64,000 nucleotides of DNA, taken from assembly GCF_000521505.1 (NCBI RefSeq), contig NZ_CP003915.1:1860001-1924000 (forward strand), given 5' to 3'. This document shows positions 49,898-59,495 of this stretch, piece by piece. The notes beneath the pieces were generated by a model. The model saw only the letters and a program-made list of their open reading frames with translations. It was not told the origin of the DNA and ran no database searches. How positions within the stretch are numbered: the stretch's first letter is position 1; each line of letters starts with the position of its first letter. A program made the translations under genes and the position numbers. The stretch comes from Advenella mimigardefordensis DPN7 (GTDB lineage: Bacteria; Pseudomonadota; Gammaproteobacteria; Burkholderiales; Burkholderiaceae_B).

Positions 49898-49934
49898 AAT
49901 AAAGCGGATAGTGTTTTTTACTATTCGCTTTATT
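49898..49934 (-). terminator. Terminator between aroC and the fumarylacetoacetase gene
   Basis: Fifteen-base stem (AATAAAGCGGATAGT / ACTATTCGCTTTATT, one G-T pair) with loop GTTTTTT. The frame-zero stop of the fumarylacetoacetase gene (49930-49932) falls inside this stem, while the expected stop in the shifted frame (49947-49949) lies outside it. Confidence 0.7.
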
Positions 49935-51279
49935 CTTTGCGCTGTCTTACTCTGCCTTGAAATTGGCTTTGAGCACCGTACCCGATACTGATCCAAAGGA
50001 AATGTCGGGGTAGCCGTCTTTTTTTGCACACGGCTTTCATGATGATTTCATCGCCATCTTCCAGAAAACTGCGGCTTTCTCCCCAGGGCAGGACAATAGG
50101 TTTTTTGCCGGCGGCGGCCAGTTCCAGTAGCGAGCCAGCCTGCGCGGCATCCGGGCCTGACAGCGTACCGGTACCCAGCATATCGCCAGGCTGCAGATTA
50201 CAACCATTGACCGTGTGATGCGCGATCAGCTGAGCGGCTGTCCAGTAGGCATCCTTGAAATTGCTGGAGGCCAGCGTAAAGGGTTGCTGGCCGCTATCGC
50301 GTGACTGCTGCGTGGTAATTTGCACTTCCAGATCAATATCATAGGCGCCGCCTTCGGCATTGGCTTGTGAATGCAGATAGGGCAGGGGCTGCGGATCGGT
50401 GGCCGGATGCGCAAATGCGGTGCGGAACGGCTCAAGCGCCTCCATGGTAATGACCCATGGTGAAATGGTGGAGGCAAAGTTTTTGGAAAGAAACGGTCCC
50501 AGGGGTTGGTATTCCCAGGCTTGCAGGTCCCGGGCCGACCAGTCATTCAGAATGCACAAGCCGAAGATATGTTTTTCTGCCTGTTCGATATCCACACGCT
50601 GACCCTGTTCGTTGCTTTGCCCAACGAAGATACCCAGTTCCAGTTCGTAGTCCAGCCGTTTGCAGGGGCCAAATTCGGGTGCATCGCCTTCGTTTTGCGG
50701 TTTTGTCTGGCCTACCGGGCGTGGGAAGGCCTGACCGGATACCCCAATGCTGGAGGCGCGGCCATGATAGCCGATGGGCACCCATTTATAGTTGGGCAGC
50801 AGCGGGTTGTCGGGCCGGAACTGTTTGCCGATGGACGTGGCATGGTGTACGGAAATATAAAAATCAGTGTAGTCGCCGATACGTGCCGGCGTGATAAATT
50901 CGGCCTCGTCCTGGGCGACCAGTAACGGACGGATGGCATCTTCGTGCGGCGATCCTGAGCGCAGGGCCTCTGACAAGGCCAGACGCAGCGCAGACCAGTA
51001 AGGCTGGCCAAGTGCCATCAGGCCATTGAGCTGGATGCCCTGGCATGCTTCCAGCGCCTGTTGCGCCTTATCGGTAAACAGATTCAGATCATACAGGCGG
51101 GACAGGTCTACTATCTGGTTACCGATACCCACACCGGGGCGAAAGGCTTCGCCGGATCCGCGACGGCGAAATGAGGCAAATGGCAGGTTCTGAATGGGAA
51201 AACCGTTGCCGGTCGTGTTGGCACTGTCCACCCAGCTGGTGAGGTCTGCCTGATGTGTCGCGTTAAGTGTAATCATCAT
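49930..51279 (-). CDS. fahA: Fumarylacetoacetase with a frameshifted C-terminus
   Basis: 449 residues as read; the enzyme splits fumarylacetoacetate to fumarate and acetoacetate at the end of tyrosine catabolism. Motifs: PIGYHGRASSIGVSG, LDYELELGIFVG, LNDWSARDLQAWEYQPLGPF and GTGTLSGPD. The ATG at 51279 starts the conserved domain. After GDEIIMKAVCKK the frame leaves the family: the last 31 residues are unrelated. Reading with one A fewer in the A7 run (plus-strand T7 at 50019-50025) restores DGYPDISFGSVSGTVLKANF and a stop at 49947-49949. Either an assembly error, a recent mutation, or slippage in a variable homopolymer. No hmgA or regulator is adjacent. Confidence 0.88.
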   Translation of the reverse strand: MMITLNATHQADLTSWVDSANTTGNGFPIQNLPFASFRRRGSGEAFRPGVGIGNQIVDLSRLYDLNLFTDKAQQALEACQGIQLNGLMALGQPYWSALRLALSEALRSGSPHEDAIRPLLVAQDEAEFITPARIGDYTDFYISVHHATSIGKQFRPDNPLLPNYKWVPIGYHGRASSIGVSGQAFPRPVGQTKPQNEGDAPEFGPCKRLDYELELGIFVGQSNEQGQRVDIEQAEKHIFGLCILNDWSARDLQAWEYQPLGPFLSKNFASTISPWVITMEALEPFRTAFAHPATDPQPLPYLHSQANAEGGAYDIDLEVQITTQQSRDSGQQPFTLASSNFKDAYWTAAQLIAHHTVNGCNLQPGDMLGTGTLSGPDAAQAGSLLELAAAGKKPIVLPWGESRSFLEDGDEIIMKAVCKKRRLPRHFLWISIGYGAQSQFQGRVRQRKE

Positions 51280-51831
51280 TTTATAGTTAACAATAAAAAT
51301 TCCGGTTGAAAAGTGTACCCAATATTGCCGTTGTGCCACATTCGCAGAATCCCGCAGGCGGCTGGCCGCTACCTGCGCATGCCAGAGGTGATTGATGGCG
51401 GCCCGGCAATGGCACGGTACGTCAGCACAACTCTGCATATGGGACGTCCGGGATCTGAAACAACTGTTGTCTCCGGGCAGATGTTCTATTCTACTCACAA
51501 TAAATGGCAATTTTCTGCATTACCTGCCCGTTTGACCGGCTTGCACTTGTTGTCGGGCCGGCGCCGACACGCTCAATCATTATAGTAGTACTAATACCAG
51601 TATAATATATTGGCTTGTTATCAGATTTGATTCAGCCATAATACACATATCGCGCAAGCCATGACGATACCTGCCACGTTTCCTGCCGAGACTGAGCATG
51701 TCTGTCATGCCGTCCGGTAACGCATTGGTGTCACATACCTCAGGGTTGACATCGCCGTCAAACGGGCCGCGCAACGCAGGGTTCACGCAACGGTCAGTGA
51801 ACCCGCATACCCGCATTATCAGGAGAACATT
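51280..51831. other. Divergent region between fahA and leuC
   Basis: 552 bases without a supported gene. A TATAAT at 51601-51606 could be the leu promoter -10, but its -35 (CATTAT) is poor, so an activator would be needed. The leader of about 225 bases has a 19-codon frame starting at 51661, but it has no leucine codons, so classical leucine attenuation is not supported. Confidence 0.5.
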
Positions 51832-53235
51832 TTGGCTCAGACCCTTTACGACAAACTCTGGGACGCCCATGTGGTGCACCAGGAAGACGACGGCACCTGT
51901 CTTTTATATATCGATCGTCATTTATTGCATGAAGTGACCAGCCCGCAGGCCTTTGAAGGTCTGGCACTGGCTGAACGCAAGCCATGGCGGCTGTCCGCCA
52001 ACCTGGCCGTGGCCGACCATAATGTCCCCACTCAGGGGCGTGCCCAGGGCATCAGCGACCCTATTTCCAAATTGCAGGTCGATACACTGGATAAAAACTG
52101 TGAGACTTATGGTGTCACCGAGTTTCGGATGAACGACCTGCGTCAGGGTATTGTGCACGTGATCGGGCCAGAGCAGGGTGCAACACTTCCCGGCATGACC
52201 GTGGTTTGCGGCGATTCGCATACCAGTACGCACGGTGCGATGGGTGCGCTGGCCTTCGGTATTGGTACGTCTGAAGTGGAGCATGTACTGGCCACGCAAA
52301 CGCTGTTGATGAAAAAAAACAAGAGCATGCTGATCCGTGTCAGCGGTGATCTGCCTTTCGGCTGTACCGCAAAGGATCTGGTGCTGTATATCATTGGTGT
52401 GATCGGCACGGCTGGCGGCACAGGCTATGCCATTGAATTTGCCGGCAAGGCGATCAGTGACCTGTCCATGGAAGGGCGCATGACGGTCTGCAATATGGCC
52501 ATCGAAGCGGGGGCGCGTTCCGGTATGGTTGCCGTGGATGATAAAACGATTCAGTATTTCAAAAACCGTCCCTATTCGCCAACAGGCGTATTGTGGGATC
52601 AGGCCGTAGCCTACTGGAAGACGCTGCATTCGGATGCCGATGCCAAATTCGACAAAATCGTCGATATCGATGCCCGTCAGGTACGTCCGCAAGTAACCTG
52701 GGGTACCTCGCCCGAGATGGTATTGTCTATTGAAGATCGTGTGCCTGATCCGGAACGTGAAAAAGATGAAGTGCGACGCAGCGGTATGGAGCGCGCGTTG
52801 CAGTATATGGGCCTCAATCCCAATACGCCGATTACCGATATCCGCGTTGACCGCGTCTTCATTGGCTCCTGTACCAACTCCAGGATTGAAGACCTGCGTG
52901 CTGCGGCAAAAGTGGCGCGTGGCCGCCGCGTTGCCGGCAATGTGATTCAGGCTATGGTGGTGCCGGGTTCCGGTCTGGTCAAGAAGCAGGCCGAACAGGA
53001 AGGGCTGGATAAGATTTTTCTGGAAGCCGGTTTTGAATGGCGCGAACCGGGTTGCTCCATGTGTCTGGCCATGAATGCCGACCGTCTTGAGCCGGGTGAG
53101 CGTTGCGCGTCCACCTCCAACCGTAACTTCGAGGGCCGTCAGGGCCAGGGTGGCAGAACTCACCTGGTCAGCCCGGCCATGGCCGCCGCCGCCGCGATTG
53201 CCGGTCATTTTGTCGACGTCAGAAAATTAGGATAA
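51832..53235 (+). CDS. leuC: 3-isopropylmalate dehydratase, large subunit
   Basis: 467-residue aconitase-family subunit that isomerises 2- to 3-isopropylmalate in leucine synthesis. 4Fe-4S cluster Cys in [13 protein letters not shown] and [13 protein letters not shown]-terminal [28 protein letters not shown] shows the family start. Translation starts at TTG 51832, with CAGGAG 6 bases upstream. First gene of leuC-leuD-leuB; leuD follows after 4 bases. Confidence 0.97.
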   Translation: MAQTLYDKLWDAHVVHQEDDGTCLLYIDRHLLHEVTSPQAFEGLALAERKPWRLSANLAVADHNVPTQGRAQGISDPISKLQVDTLDKNCETYGVTEFRMNDLRQGIVHVIGPEQGATLPGMTVVCGDSHTSTHGAMGALAFGIGTSEVEHVLATQTLLMKKNKSMLIRVSGDLPFGCTAKDLVLYIIGVIGTAGGTGYAIEFAGKAISDLSMEGRMTVCNMAIEAGARSGMVAVDDKTIQYFKNRPYSPTGVLWDQAVAYWKTLHSDADAKFDKIVDIDARQVRPQVTWGTSPEMVLSIEDRVPDPEREKDEVRRSGMERALQYMGLNPNTPITDIRVDRVFIGSCTNSRIEDLRAAAKVARGRRVAGNVIQAMVVPGSGLVKKQAEQEGLDKIFLEAGFEWREPGCSMCLAMNADRLEPGERCASTSNRNFEGRQGQGGRTHLVSPAMAAAAAIAGHFVDVRKLG

Positions 53236-53239
53236 GAGC

Positions 53240-53896
53240 ATGGAAGCATTTACCATACATGAAGGCCTGGTCGCCCCCCTGGATCGCGAAAACGTGGATA
53301 CCGACCTGATCATTCCGAAGCAGTTCCTCAAATCTATCAAACGCTCGGGCTTTGGTCCCAATCTGTTTGATGAGCTGCGCTATCTGGATCACGGCGAACC
53401 AGGAATGGACAACAGCAAGCGACCACTTAATCCCGAGTTCGTGCTGAATCAGTCGCGCTATCAGGGCGCCAGCATACTGCTTGCACGTAAAAATTTCGGT
53501 TGTGGTTCGAGCCGTGAACATGCGCCGTGGGCGTTGACCCAGTACGGTTTCAAGGCCATTATTGCGCCTTCGTATGCCGATATCTTCTTCAATAACAGCT
53601 TTAAGAACGGCTTGCTGCCCATTATTCTTTCCGAACTGGAGGTGGCGCGGCTGTTCGACGAAGTGCGTGCCTTTAATGGCTACAAATTGCGCATCGATCT
53701 GGAACGTCAGGTGGTGATTGCTGCTGATGGACGTGAGCTGCACTTTGAAGTTGACGCCTTTCGCAAATACTGTCTGCTCAACGGCTTCGATGACATCGGC
53801 CTGACCTTGCGTCGCTCCGACCAGATCCGTCAGTTCGAAGCCGAGCGCCTGGCGCGGCACCCGTGGCTTGAAGGCAGTGCCGGGTTGAGCCGCTAA
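53240..53896 (+). CDS. leuD: 3-isopropylmalate dehydratase, small subunit
   Basis: 218-residue swivel-domain partner of LeuC. Motifs: [17 protein letters not shown], the [19 protein letters not shown] loop and [20 protein letters not shown]. Full length for the family. A small lipoprotein gene is sometimes found between leuC and leuD in relatives; none is here. Confidence 0.97.
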   Translation: MEAFTIHEGLVAPLDRENVDTDLIIPKQFLKSIKRSGFGPNLFDELRYLDHGEPGMDNSKRPLNPEFVLNQSRYQGASILLARKNFGCGSSREHAPWALTQYGFKAIIAPSYADIFFNNSFKNGLLPIILSELEVARLFDEVRAFNGYKLRIDLERQVVIAADGRELHFEVDAFRKYCLLNGFDDIGLTLRRSDQIRQFEAERLARHPWLEGSAGLSR

Positions 53897-53929
53897 ATCC
53901 TATACCCATTAAGAAGAGAAATACGCGTT

Positions 53930-55006
53930 ATGACACATACAATTGCAGTCCTTCCCGGTGATGGCATCGGTCACGAAATCGTTGAACAGGCCCAGCGCGT
54001 GCTGAGCGCCCTGGGGCTGGACTTGACCATGGAACAGGCGCCCGTGGGCGGCACCGCTTTCGACCTGCATGGCCATCCTTTGCCGGAAGCCACGCTGGCG
54101 CTGGCAAAACGCAGCAGTGCCATTCTGTTCGGCGCTGTCGGCGACTGGAAATATGACTCGCTGCCACGTGAACATCGTCCCGAGCAGGCCATTCTTGGCC
54201 TGCGCAAGAACCTCGGTCTGTTCGCCAACCTGCGTCCGGCCATTCTGTATCCGCAACTGGCCAATGCCTCGTCGCTTAAACCGGAAGTGGTCTCGGGTCT
54301 GGATATTCTGATCATCCGCGAACTTACTGGCGATATCTACTTCGGTAAACCCAGGGGCGTACGCGTGGTAGAAGACGGCCCGTTCAAGGGTGAGCAGGAA
54401 GGCTATGACACCATGCGTTATGCGGAGTCCGAAGTACGCCGGATTGCGCGCGTGGGTTTTGAGGCCGCACAAAAGCGCAACAAGAAACTGTGCAGCGTGG
54501 ACAAGGCCAACGTGCTGGAAACCTCGCAATTCTGGCGTGACATCATGATTGATGTGGCCAAAGACTATCCAGACGTTGAACTGTCTCATATGTATATCGA
54601 CAACGCCGCCATGCAACTGGTACGTGCGCCCAAGGAGTTCGATGTAATCGTGACCGGCAACATCTTCGGCGATATTCTGTCTGACGAAGCCGCCATGCTG
54701 ACCGGCTCTATCGGCATGCTGCCGTCTGCGTCGCTCAATGCCTCCAATCAGGGTCTGTATGAACCCAGCCATGGTTCGGCGCCGGATATCGCCGGCAAAA
54801 ATGTTGCCAACCCGCTGGCCACCATTCTGTCTGCAGCCATGTTGCTGCGTTATTCACTGAACGAAGCCGCAGCGGCGGATCGTGTGGAAAACGCAGTCAA
54901 AGCCGTGCTGGAGCAGGGGTTGCGTACAGCCGACATTTTTGAGGCTGGAACCACAAAAGTTTCCACTTCTCAAATGGGTGATGCCGTATTAAAGGCATTA
55001 AACTGA
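53930..55006 (+). CDS. leuB: 3-isopropylmalate dehydrogenase
   Basis: 358-residue NAD-dependent oxidative decarboxylase of leucine synthesis. N-terminal [17 protein letters not shown]; the substrate and metal region [28 protein letters not shown]; and the NAD motif [18 protein letters not shown]. Normal length. Confidence 0.97.
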   Translation: MTHTIAVLPGDGIGHEIVEQAQRVLSALGLDLTMEQAPVGGTAFDLHGHPLPEATLALAKRSSAILFGAVGDWKYDSLPREHRPEQAILGLRKNLGLFANLRPAILYPQLANASSLKPEVVSGLDILIIRELTGDIYFGKPRGVRVVEDGPFKGEQEGYDTMRYAESEVRRIARVGFEAAQKRNKKLCSVDKANVLETSQFWRDIMIDVAKDYPDVELSHMYIDNAAMQLVRAPKEFDVIVTGNIFGDILSDEAAMLTGSIGMLPSASLNASNQGLYEPSHGSAPDIAGKNVANPLATILSAAMLLRYSLNEAAAADRVENAVKAVLEQGLRTADIFEAGTTKVSTSQMGDAVLKALN

Positions 55007-55151
55007 TATAGTTATAAAATTCAGTCACTTATCTTGGCGGATCGCGCACAGGCTGCGCGCATCCGCTATTGCAGTTGTATTCGGCCCACTATTCGGGCCA
55101 TGGTTATCAGCTAAACAATTTTTTCAGCTTCATAGAATCAGGTAAAGAATC

Positions 55152-56282
55152 ATGTCACAGTCAGTGGGTTTTGTCGGATGGCGCGGAATGGTGGGTTCCG
55201 TCCTTATGCAGCGTATGCGCGACGAAGGCGATTTCGCTTTCATTAATCCGGTCTTTTTTTCGACGAGTAATGCCGGGGGCAAGGCGCCTGCCTGGGCCGA
55301 AGGCGCCGGTCCCTTGCAGGACGCGCATGACATTGACGCACTGAAGAAGCTGCCTATTATTGTGACGGCCCAGGGGGGCGATTACACCACGCAGGTGCAT
55401 GGCAAACTGCGTGACGCCGGCTGGGACGGCATCTGGATTGATGCGGCCAGTACCCTGCGCATGAAGGACAATTCCATTATTGTGCTGGACCCGGTCAACC
55501 GCAACGTCATCGATTCGGCCATCAGCAAAGGCGTCAAGGATTTTGTCGGTGGCAACTGTACCGTCAGCTGCATGCTGATGGGTCTGGCTGGTTTGTTTAA
55601 ATATGACCTGGTTGACTGGATGACCAGCATGACGTACCAGGCTGCTTCCGGCGGTGGTGCCCAGCATATGCGCGAACTGCTGACCCAGTTCGGCCAGCTC
55701 AATGCCGCCGTCAAACCGTTACTGGATGATCCTGCTTCGGCCATTCTGGAAATAGACCGTCAGGTGCTGGCAAAACAGCAGGATCCGTCACTGCCACGCG
55801 ATATGTTCGGCGTGCCGCTGGGCGGCAGCCTGATTCCCTGGATCGACAAGGATCTGGGCAATGGTCAATCCCGCGAAGAATGGAAGGCCGAAGCAGAAAC
55901 CAATAAAATCCTGGGTCGTGGCGAAGGTTTTGGCACGGCCGCTATTCCTATCGATGGCCTGTGCGTGCGTATCGGCGCCATGCGCTGCCACAGTCAGGCA
56001 CTCACCATCAAGCTGAAAAAAGACGTGTCTATCGACGAAATCAGCGACATGCTCAAGGAAGGCACGCAATGGGCCAAAGTGATCCCGAACACCCGTGATG
56101 AAACCATGCAGGACCTCACGCCGGTAGCCACTACCGGTACCCTGGATATCCCGGTAGGCCGCCTGCGCAAGATGTCCATGGGCCCAGAGTACCTGAGCGC
56201 CTTTACCGTTGGTGACCAGTTGCTGTGGGGTGCGGCCGAGCCCTTGCGCCGTATGCTGCGGATCAGCGTCGGAGAGCTGTAA
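55152..56282 (+). CDS. asd: Aspartate-semialdehyde dehydrogenase
   Basis: 376-residue NADP-dependent enzyme making aspartate semialdehyde for lysine, methionine, threonine and diaminopimelate. NADP loop [14 protein letters not shown]; catalytic Cys136 in [17 protein letters not shown]; substrate-binding motif [15 protein letters not shown]. It is 145 bases after leuB and so may have its own promoter. The 71-residue protein begins 2 bases after its stop. Confidence 0.97.
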   Translation: MSQSVGFVGWRGMVGSVLMQRMRDEGDFAFINPVFFSTSNAGGKAPAWAEGAGPLQDAHDIDALKKLPIIVTAQGGDYTTQVHGKLRDAGWDGIWIDAASTLRMKDNSIIVLDPVNRNVIDSAISKGVKDFVGGNCTVSCMLMGLAGLFKYDLVDWMTSMTYQAASGGGAQHMRELLTQFGQLNAAVKPLLDDPASAILEIDRQVLAKQQDPSLPRDMFGVPLGGSLIPWIDKDLGNGQSREEWKAEAETNKILGRGEGFGTAAIPIDGLCVRIGAMRCHSQALTIKLKKDVSIDEISDMLKEGTQWAKVIPNTRDETMQDLTPVATTGTLDIPVGRLRKMSMGPEYLSAFTVGDQLLWGAAEPLRRMLRISVGEL

Positions 56283-56284
56283 TC

Positions 56285-56500
56285 ATGGAACTGCCTACCT
56301 GGATAGCGAATTACATTTCGTTGTGGCTGCTTGGTGTATTGGGCGTCATCGTGGTGGGCCTGTTCATCATGCTGCGGTGTGACCAGCGCCGGAAGGCCCG
56401 GATTCCTGCGGGGCCGGGTTATGAAGCGTTCCAGCAGAAACTCAAATCCATCAATCTGGATCTTGATGCACCCGACTCCGACGCATCAACCCGTTCCTGA
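56285..56500 (+). CDS. 71-residue single-pass membrane protein in the fimV position
   Basis: No close family recognised. Residues 11-31 form one membrane helix ([20 protein letters not shown]), followed by a basic CDQRRKAR stop-transfer and a cytoplasmic tail that includes [18 protein letters not shown]. In many betaproteobacteria the asd-truA interval holds fimV, a large polar-hub protein with a periplasmic LysM domain, one membrane helix and an acidic cytoplasmic part often containing LDLD-type segments. This small protein has the topology of the membrane joint alone. It may be a reduced FimV or an unrelated replacement. Its stop lies 28 bases before truA. Confidence 0.7.
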   Translation: MELPTWIANYISLWLLGVLGVIVVGLFIMLRCDQRRKARIPAGPGYEAFQQKLKSINLDLDAPDSDASTRS

Positions 56501-56528
56501 GCAGGACGTCGCTCAGCAGGAGCAGTCC

Positions 56529-57341
56529 ATGTCCAGACGCATTGCGCTGGGCATTGCCTATCATGGCAAGTCCTATCTGGGCTGGCAGACGCAACCGGGC
56601 GGGCGCACGGTCCAGGATACCCTGGAAAAGGCGCTGGCGGCATTCACTTGCGAAGCCACGCCTACGATCTGCGCGGGGCGCACTGACACGGGCGTTCACG
56701 CCAGAGCCCAGGTCGTGCATATCAATACCGCCATAGTCCGGCGTATGGAATCCTGGGTCAGAGGCGTTAATGCGCATTTGCCGGCCGATATTACCGTGCG
56801 CTGGGCGCAGGAAATGCCGGCAGACTTTCACGCGAGATTTTCCGCCACCTCCCGAACTTACGTGTATTTGCTCAGAAACGAGCGGATCCTGTCGCCTCAC
56901 TGGTACGGCCGGGCCGGCTGGGATTTTCATCCACTGGATCTGGACGCCATGCAAAGGGCAGCACAATATCTGCTTGGTGAGCATGACTTCAGTAGTTTCA
57001 GGTCCTCGCAATGCCAGGCCGCCAGCCCGATACGCACGATTGAACATCTCAATATTGTCAGGCAGGGCGCTTTTTTTGTTTTCACGCTCAGGGCCAACGC
57101 ATTTTTGCATCATATGGTGCGCAATATTCTGGGCTGCCTGCTGTATGTAGGCAAAGGGCGCTACCCGGCCGACTGGATGCCACAGGTGATGGCTGCACAG
57201 GATCGCAAGGTGGCAGCACCTACTTTTATGGCTGATGGGCTGTATTTTGCTCAGGCCAGCTATCCCGCCCATTTCGGGCTGGAACAATATGACGCCTTTG
57301 ATCTGAGCAGGCCGTTAGACGCGCTGCTGTTCGAATCCTGA
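56529..57341 (+). CDS. truA: tRNA pseudouridine(38-40) synthase
   Basis: 270-residue enzyme, the same length as E. coli TruA. Catalytic Asp53 in [17 protein letters not shown]; later [16 protein letters not shown] and [19 protein letters not shown]. The ATG at 56529 starts the conserved domain; the longer in-frame start at 56331 lies inside the preceding gene. Three 21-bp repeats begin at its stop codon. Confidence 0.96.
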   Translation: MSRRIALGIAYHGKSYLGWQTQPGGRTVQDTLEKALAAFTCEATPTICAGRTDTGVHARAQVVHINTAIVRRMESWVRGVNAHLPADITVRWAQEMPADFHARFSATSRTYVYLLRNERILSPHWYGRAGWDFHPLDLDAMQRAAQYLLGEHDFSSFRSSQCQAASPIRTIEHLNIVRQGAFFVFTLRANAFLHHMVRNILGCLLYVGKGRYPADWMPQVMAAQDRKVAAPTFMADGLYFAQASYPAHFGLEQYDAFDLSRPLDALLFES

Positions 57342-57399
57342 ATCAAACGTGTCTCTACCTGAATCAGACGTGACTTTACCTGAATCAGTCGTGCCTTTA
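57337..57399 (+). repeat. Three-copy 21-bp tandem repeat at the truA stop
   Basis: Units at 57337-57357, 57358-57378 and 57379-57399, each starting CCTGAATCA and ending in CTA or TTA. The TGA of the first unit is the truA stop codon, so the array seems to have grown from the gene's end. Confidence 0.9.
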
Positions 57400-57664
57400 C
57401 CCAGCCTATCGCATATGCAATAAAAACAACAAAAAGTAACCACCGTAGTGGAGCATCGCGTCGGTTGCAACAATTCATTTCACACGCAATAACGACAGGC
57501 AGGATGGAGCGTCTGACGCCATTCATTACAAATGAAATGGCCTGCTGAGTTCAGGGAAATAAGGGTAATTCTTGAGGGTAAAAAAATAATAATTCCTGTA
57601 GCATGCCCCGGTAACCAAAAGTTTCGATCCCTTCTTACTCACAATACCATTGGAGACATCAACG
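57342..57664. other. Region between truA and the TRAP transporter
   Basis: 323 bases. After the 21-bp repeats I see no gene, terminator or known riboswitch. GGAG at 57651-57654 serves the dctP start. Confidence 0.6.
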
Positions 57665-58765
57665 ATGAAACGTCGTTCCTTCCTCAAGCAGGCCACCGCC
57701 GGTGTTGCCGCAACGGGCGGTGCCGTTCTGGCATCGCCTGTATTTGCGCAAGATGCCCCCAGCATCAGCTGGCGTCTGGCTTCCAGCTTTCCGACCAGTG
57801 CCGATGCGATCTATAACGGTAGCGTCAATTTCGCCAAGCACCTGGCTGAAGCGACAGATGGCAAATTCAAAATCAGTGTCCATCATGCAGGGGAAGTGGT
57901 TCCGGCACTGCAAGTGCTGGATGCGGTGCAGAACAACACAGTGCAATGTGGTCACAGTGCCGCCTATTACTATTATGGGAAGGATCCTGCTCTCAGTTTT
58001 GACGCTGCGGTGCCATTCGGCCTGAATACCCGTCAATACAACGCCTGGATGCGGGCAGGCAATGGTCTGGCACTGACCCGGGAAGTCTACAAAAAATTCA
58101 ACATCGTCAATTTTCCCTGCGGCCATACCGGTACGCAAATGGGTGGCTGGTTCCGTAAGGAAATCAATAGCGTAGAAGACCTCAAGGGCCTGAAAATGCG
58201 TTGCAGCGCCTTTGCCGGTGCGGTGCTGTCACGCCTGGGAGTGATCCCGCAACAAGTTGCCGGGGGCGATATTTATCCGTCGCTGGAGAAGGGTACGATT
58301 GACGCGGCTGAATGGATTGGCCCGTACGATGATGAAAAACTCGGCTTTAACAAAGTGGCCAAATACTACTACTATCCGGGCTGGTGGGAAGGCGGTTTCC
58401 AGGTTTCACTGTATGTGAATGATGGTGAGTACGAAAAACTGCCGAAACACTATCAGTCTGCCATTATGCAGGCCAGTGCGCTGGCAACCGAGGAAATGAT
58501 TGGCACCTATGACGCCAAGAATCCCGCTGCACTGCGTCGCCTGATCGCCGGCGGCGGTGTCCTGAAGCGTTTCCCGAAAGCAGTACTGGACGCTTCTTTC
58601 GCCGAAGCGACCAAAGTATATGAAGAGCTGTCTGCGAAAGATCCGCTGTTCAAGAAAATCCATGATGACTACATGGCATTCCGCAACGATGTTTACCCAT
58701 GGTTCGGTGTTGCAGAGTTCAGCTACGATGCATTCATGCTGGATGCATTGAGAAACAAAAAATAA
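57665..58765 (+). CDS. TRAP transporter solute-binding protein, TakP-like
   Basis: 366-residue periplasmic receptor. A twin-arginine signal (KRRSFLKQ, then a hydrophobic stretch to VFAQ near residue 29) suggests folded export. The binding-site region CSAFAGAVLSRLGVIPQQ, followed by AGGDIYPSLEKGTIDAAEW and IGPYDDEKLGF, resembles TakP-type receptors for 2-oxo acids; the ligand is an inference. ATG 57665 is preceded by GGAG at 8 to 10 bases; an in-frame ATG at 57650 would spoil the signal peptide. Confidence 0.92.
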   Translation: MKRRSFLKQATAGVAATGGAVLASPVFAQDAPSISWRLASSFPTSADAIYNGSVNFAKHLAEATDGKFKISVHHAGEVVPALQVLDAVQNNTVQCGHSAAYYYYGKDPALSFDAAVPFGLNTRQYNAWMRAGNGLALTREVYKKFNIVNFPCGHTGTQMGGWFRKEINSVEDLKGLKMRCSAFAGAVLSRLGVIPQQVAGGDIYPSLEKGTIDAAEWIGPYDDEKLGFNKVAKYYYYPGWWEGGFQVSLYVNDGEYEKLPKHYQSAIMQASALATEEMIGTYDAKNPAALRRLIAGGGVLKRFPKAVLDASFAEATKVYEELSAKDPLFKKIHDDYMAFRNDVYPWFGVAEFSYDAFMLDALRNKK

Positions 58766-58782
58766 AAACACCATGTAAAATC

Positions 58783-58832
58783 CCTGTTTTGCCGGCTATT
58801 TTTCCTTCGGGTTCAATGGCCGGCAAAACAGG
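58783..58832 (+). promoter_or_regulatory. Large intercistronic hairpin between dctP and dctQ
   Basis: Fourteen-base perfect stem CCTGTTTTGCCGGC / GCCGGCAAAACAGG with a 22-base loop, 17 bases after the dctP stop. It has no T-run. In binding-protein operons such structures protect the upstream mRNA 3' end so that the receptor is made in excess over the membrane subunits. Confidence 0.75.
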
Positions 58833-58878
58833 CGTATGCTGTTATCTCTTCTTTTCCCTATTTTTGGTGTGAAAGCAA

Positions 58879-59493
58879 ATGAAGTTCCTCTTCACTCTTT
58901 CCCGGGCTATTGACGCGCTCATGAATGCGATTGGTCGCGTTGTAATCTGGCTCACGCTGGTCGTGGTGCTGATCAGTGCTGCGAACGCGGTAGTCCGTAA
59001 AACCTTCCATTACAGTTCCAACGGCTGGCTGGAAATTCAATGGTATCTCTTTGGCGCAATTTTTTTGCTTGCGGCCGGGTATACCTTTCTCAAGAACGAA
59101 CACGTGCGTGTGGATATTATTTCCCAGCGCCTGTCCAGGCGGACCCAGATCATTATCGAAACGATAGGCGTGCTGTTCTTCATGTTGCCGGCCTGCCTGT
59201 TACTTATATACCTGTCCTGGCCATTTTTCATGCTGGCTTTCGAGACCAACGAGCAATCCTCCAATGCAGGCGGATTGGTGCGCTGGCCGGTGAAGTTGCT
59301 GATCCCCATCGGATTCACATTACTGGTATTGGCAGGGATCTCTCATCTGATCAAATGCGTAGCTTACCTCAGTGGAAAAGGTCCGGATCCCCTGGCGCCC
59401 ATGGGCGGCAAGACATCGGAAGAACTGCTGGCCGAGGAAATCGCGGCAGAAGCAGAGCTGAAACGACAACAATCACTGCAGGCGGGTAACTAA
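58879..59493 (+). CDS. TRAP transporter small membrane subunit (DctQ)
   Basis: 204-residue protein with four membrane helices (about residues 17-40, 55-72, 95-118 and 140-160) and the DctQ signatures WLEIQWYLFGAIFLLAAGYTF and NEHVRVDII. A charged Glu/Ala tail follows. It starts after the intercistronic hairpin; dctM follows 2 bases later. Confidence 0.93.
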   Translation: MKFLFTLSRAIDALMNAIGRVVIWLTLVVVLISAANAVVRKTFHYSSNGWLEIQWYLFGAIFLLAAGYTFLKNEHVRVDIISQRLSRRTQIIIETIGVLFFMLPACLLLIYLSWPFFMLAFETNEQSSNAGGLVRWPVKLLIPIGFTLLVLAGISHLIKCVAYLSGKGPDPLAPMGGKTSEELLAEEIAAEAELKRQQSLQAGN

Positions 59494-59495
59494 GC

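Noticed and set aside
51590..51610. LexA-like box near AGTAGTACTAATACCAGTATA
   Set aside because: It lacks CTGT-N8-ACAG; only short AGTACT-like similarity is present.
51661..51720. Leader peptide for leucine attenuation
   Set aside because: The short frame here has no leucine codons, and no paired terminator/antiterminator was found.
51698..51937. A 79-codon plus-strand frame in the leuC leader
   Set aside because: It overlaps the start of leuC in another frame and lacks a ribosome-binding site.
57260..57526. An 88-codon minus-strand frame with RLIQV repeats
   Set aside because: It reads through the 21-bp repeats and the truA end in antisense; there is no ribosome-binding site or conserved domain.
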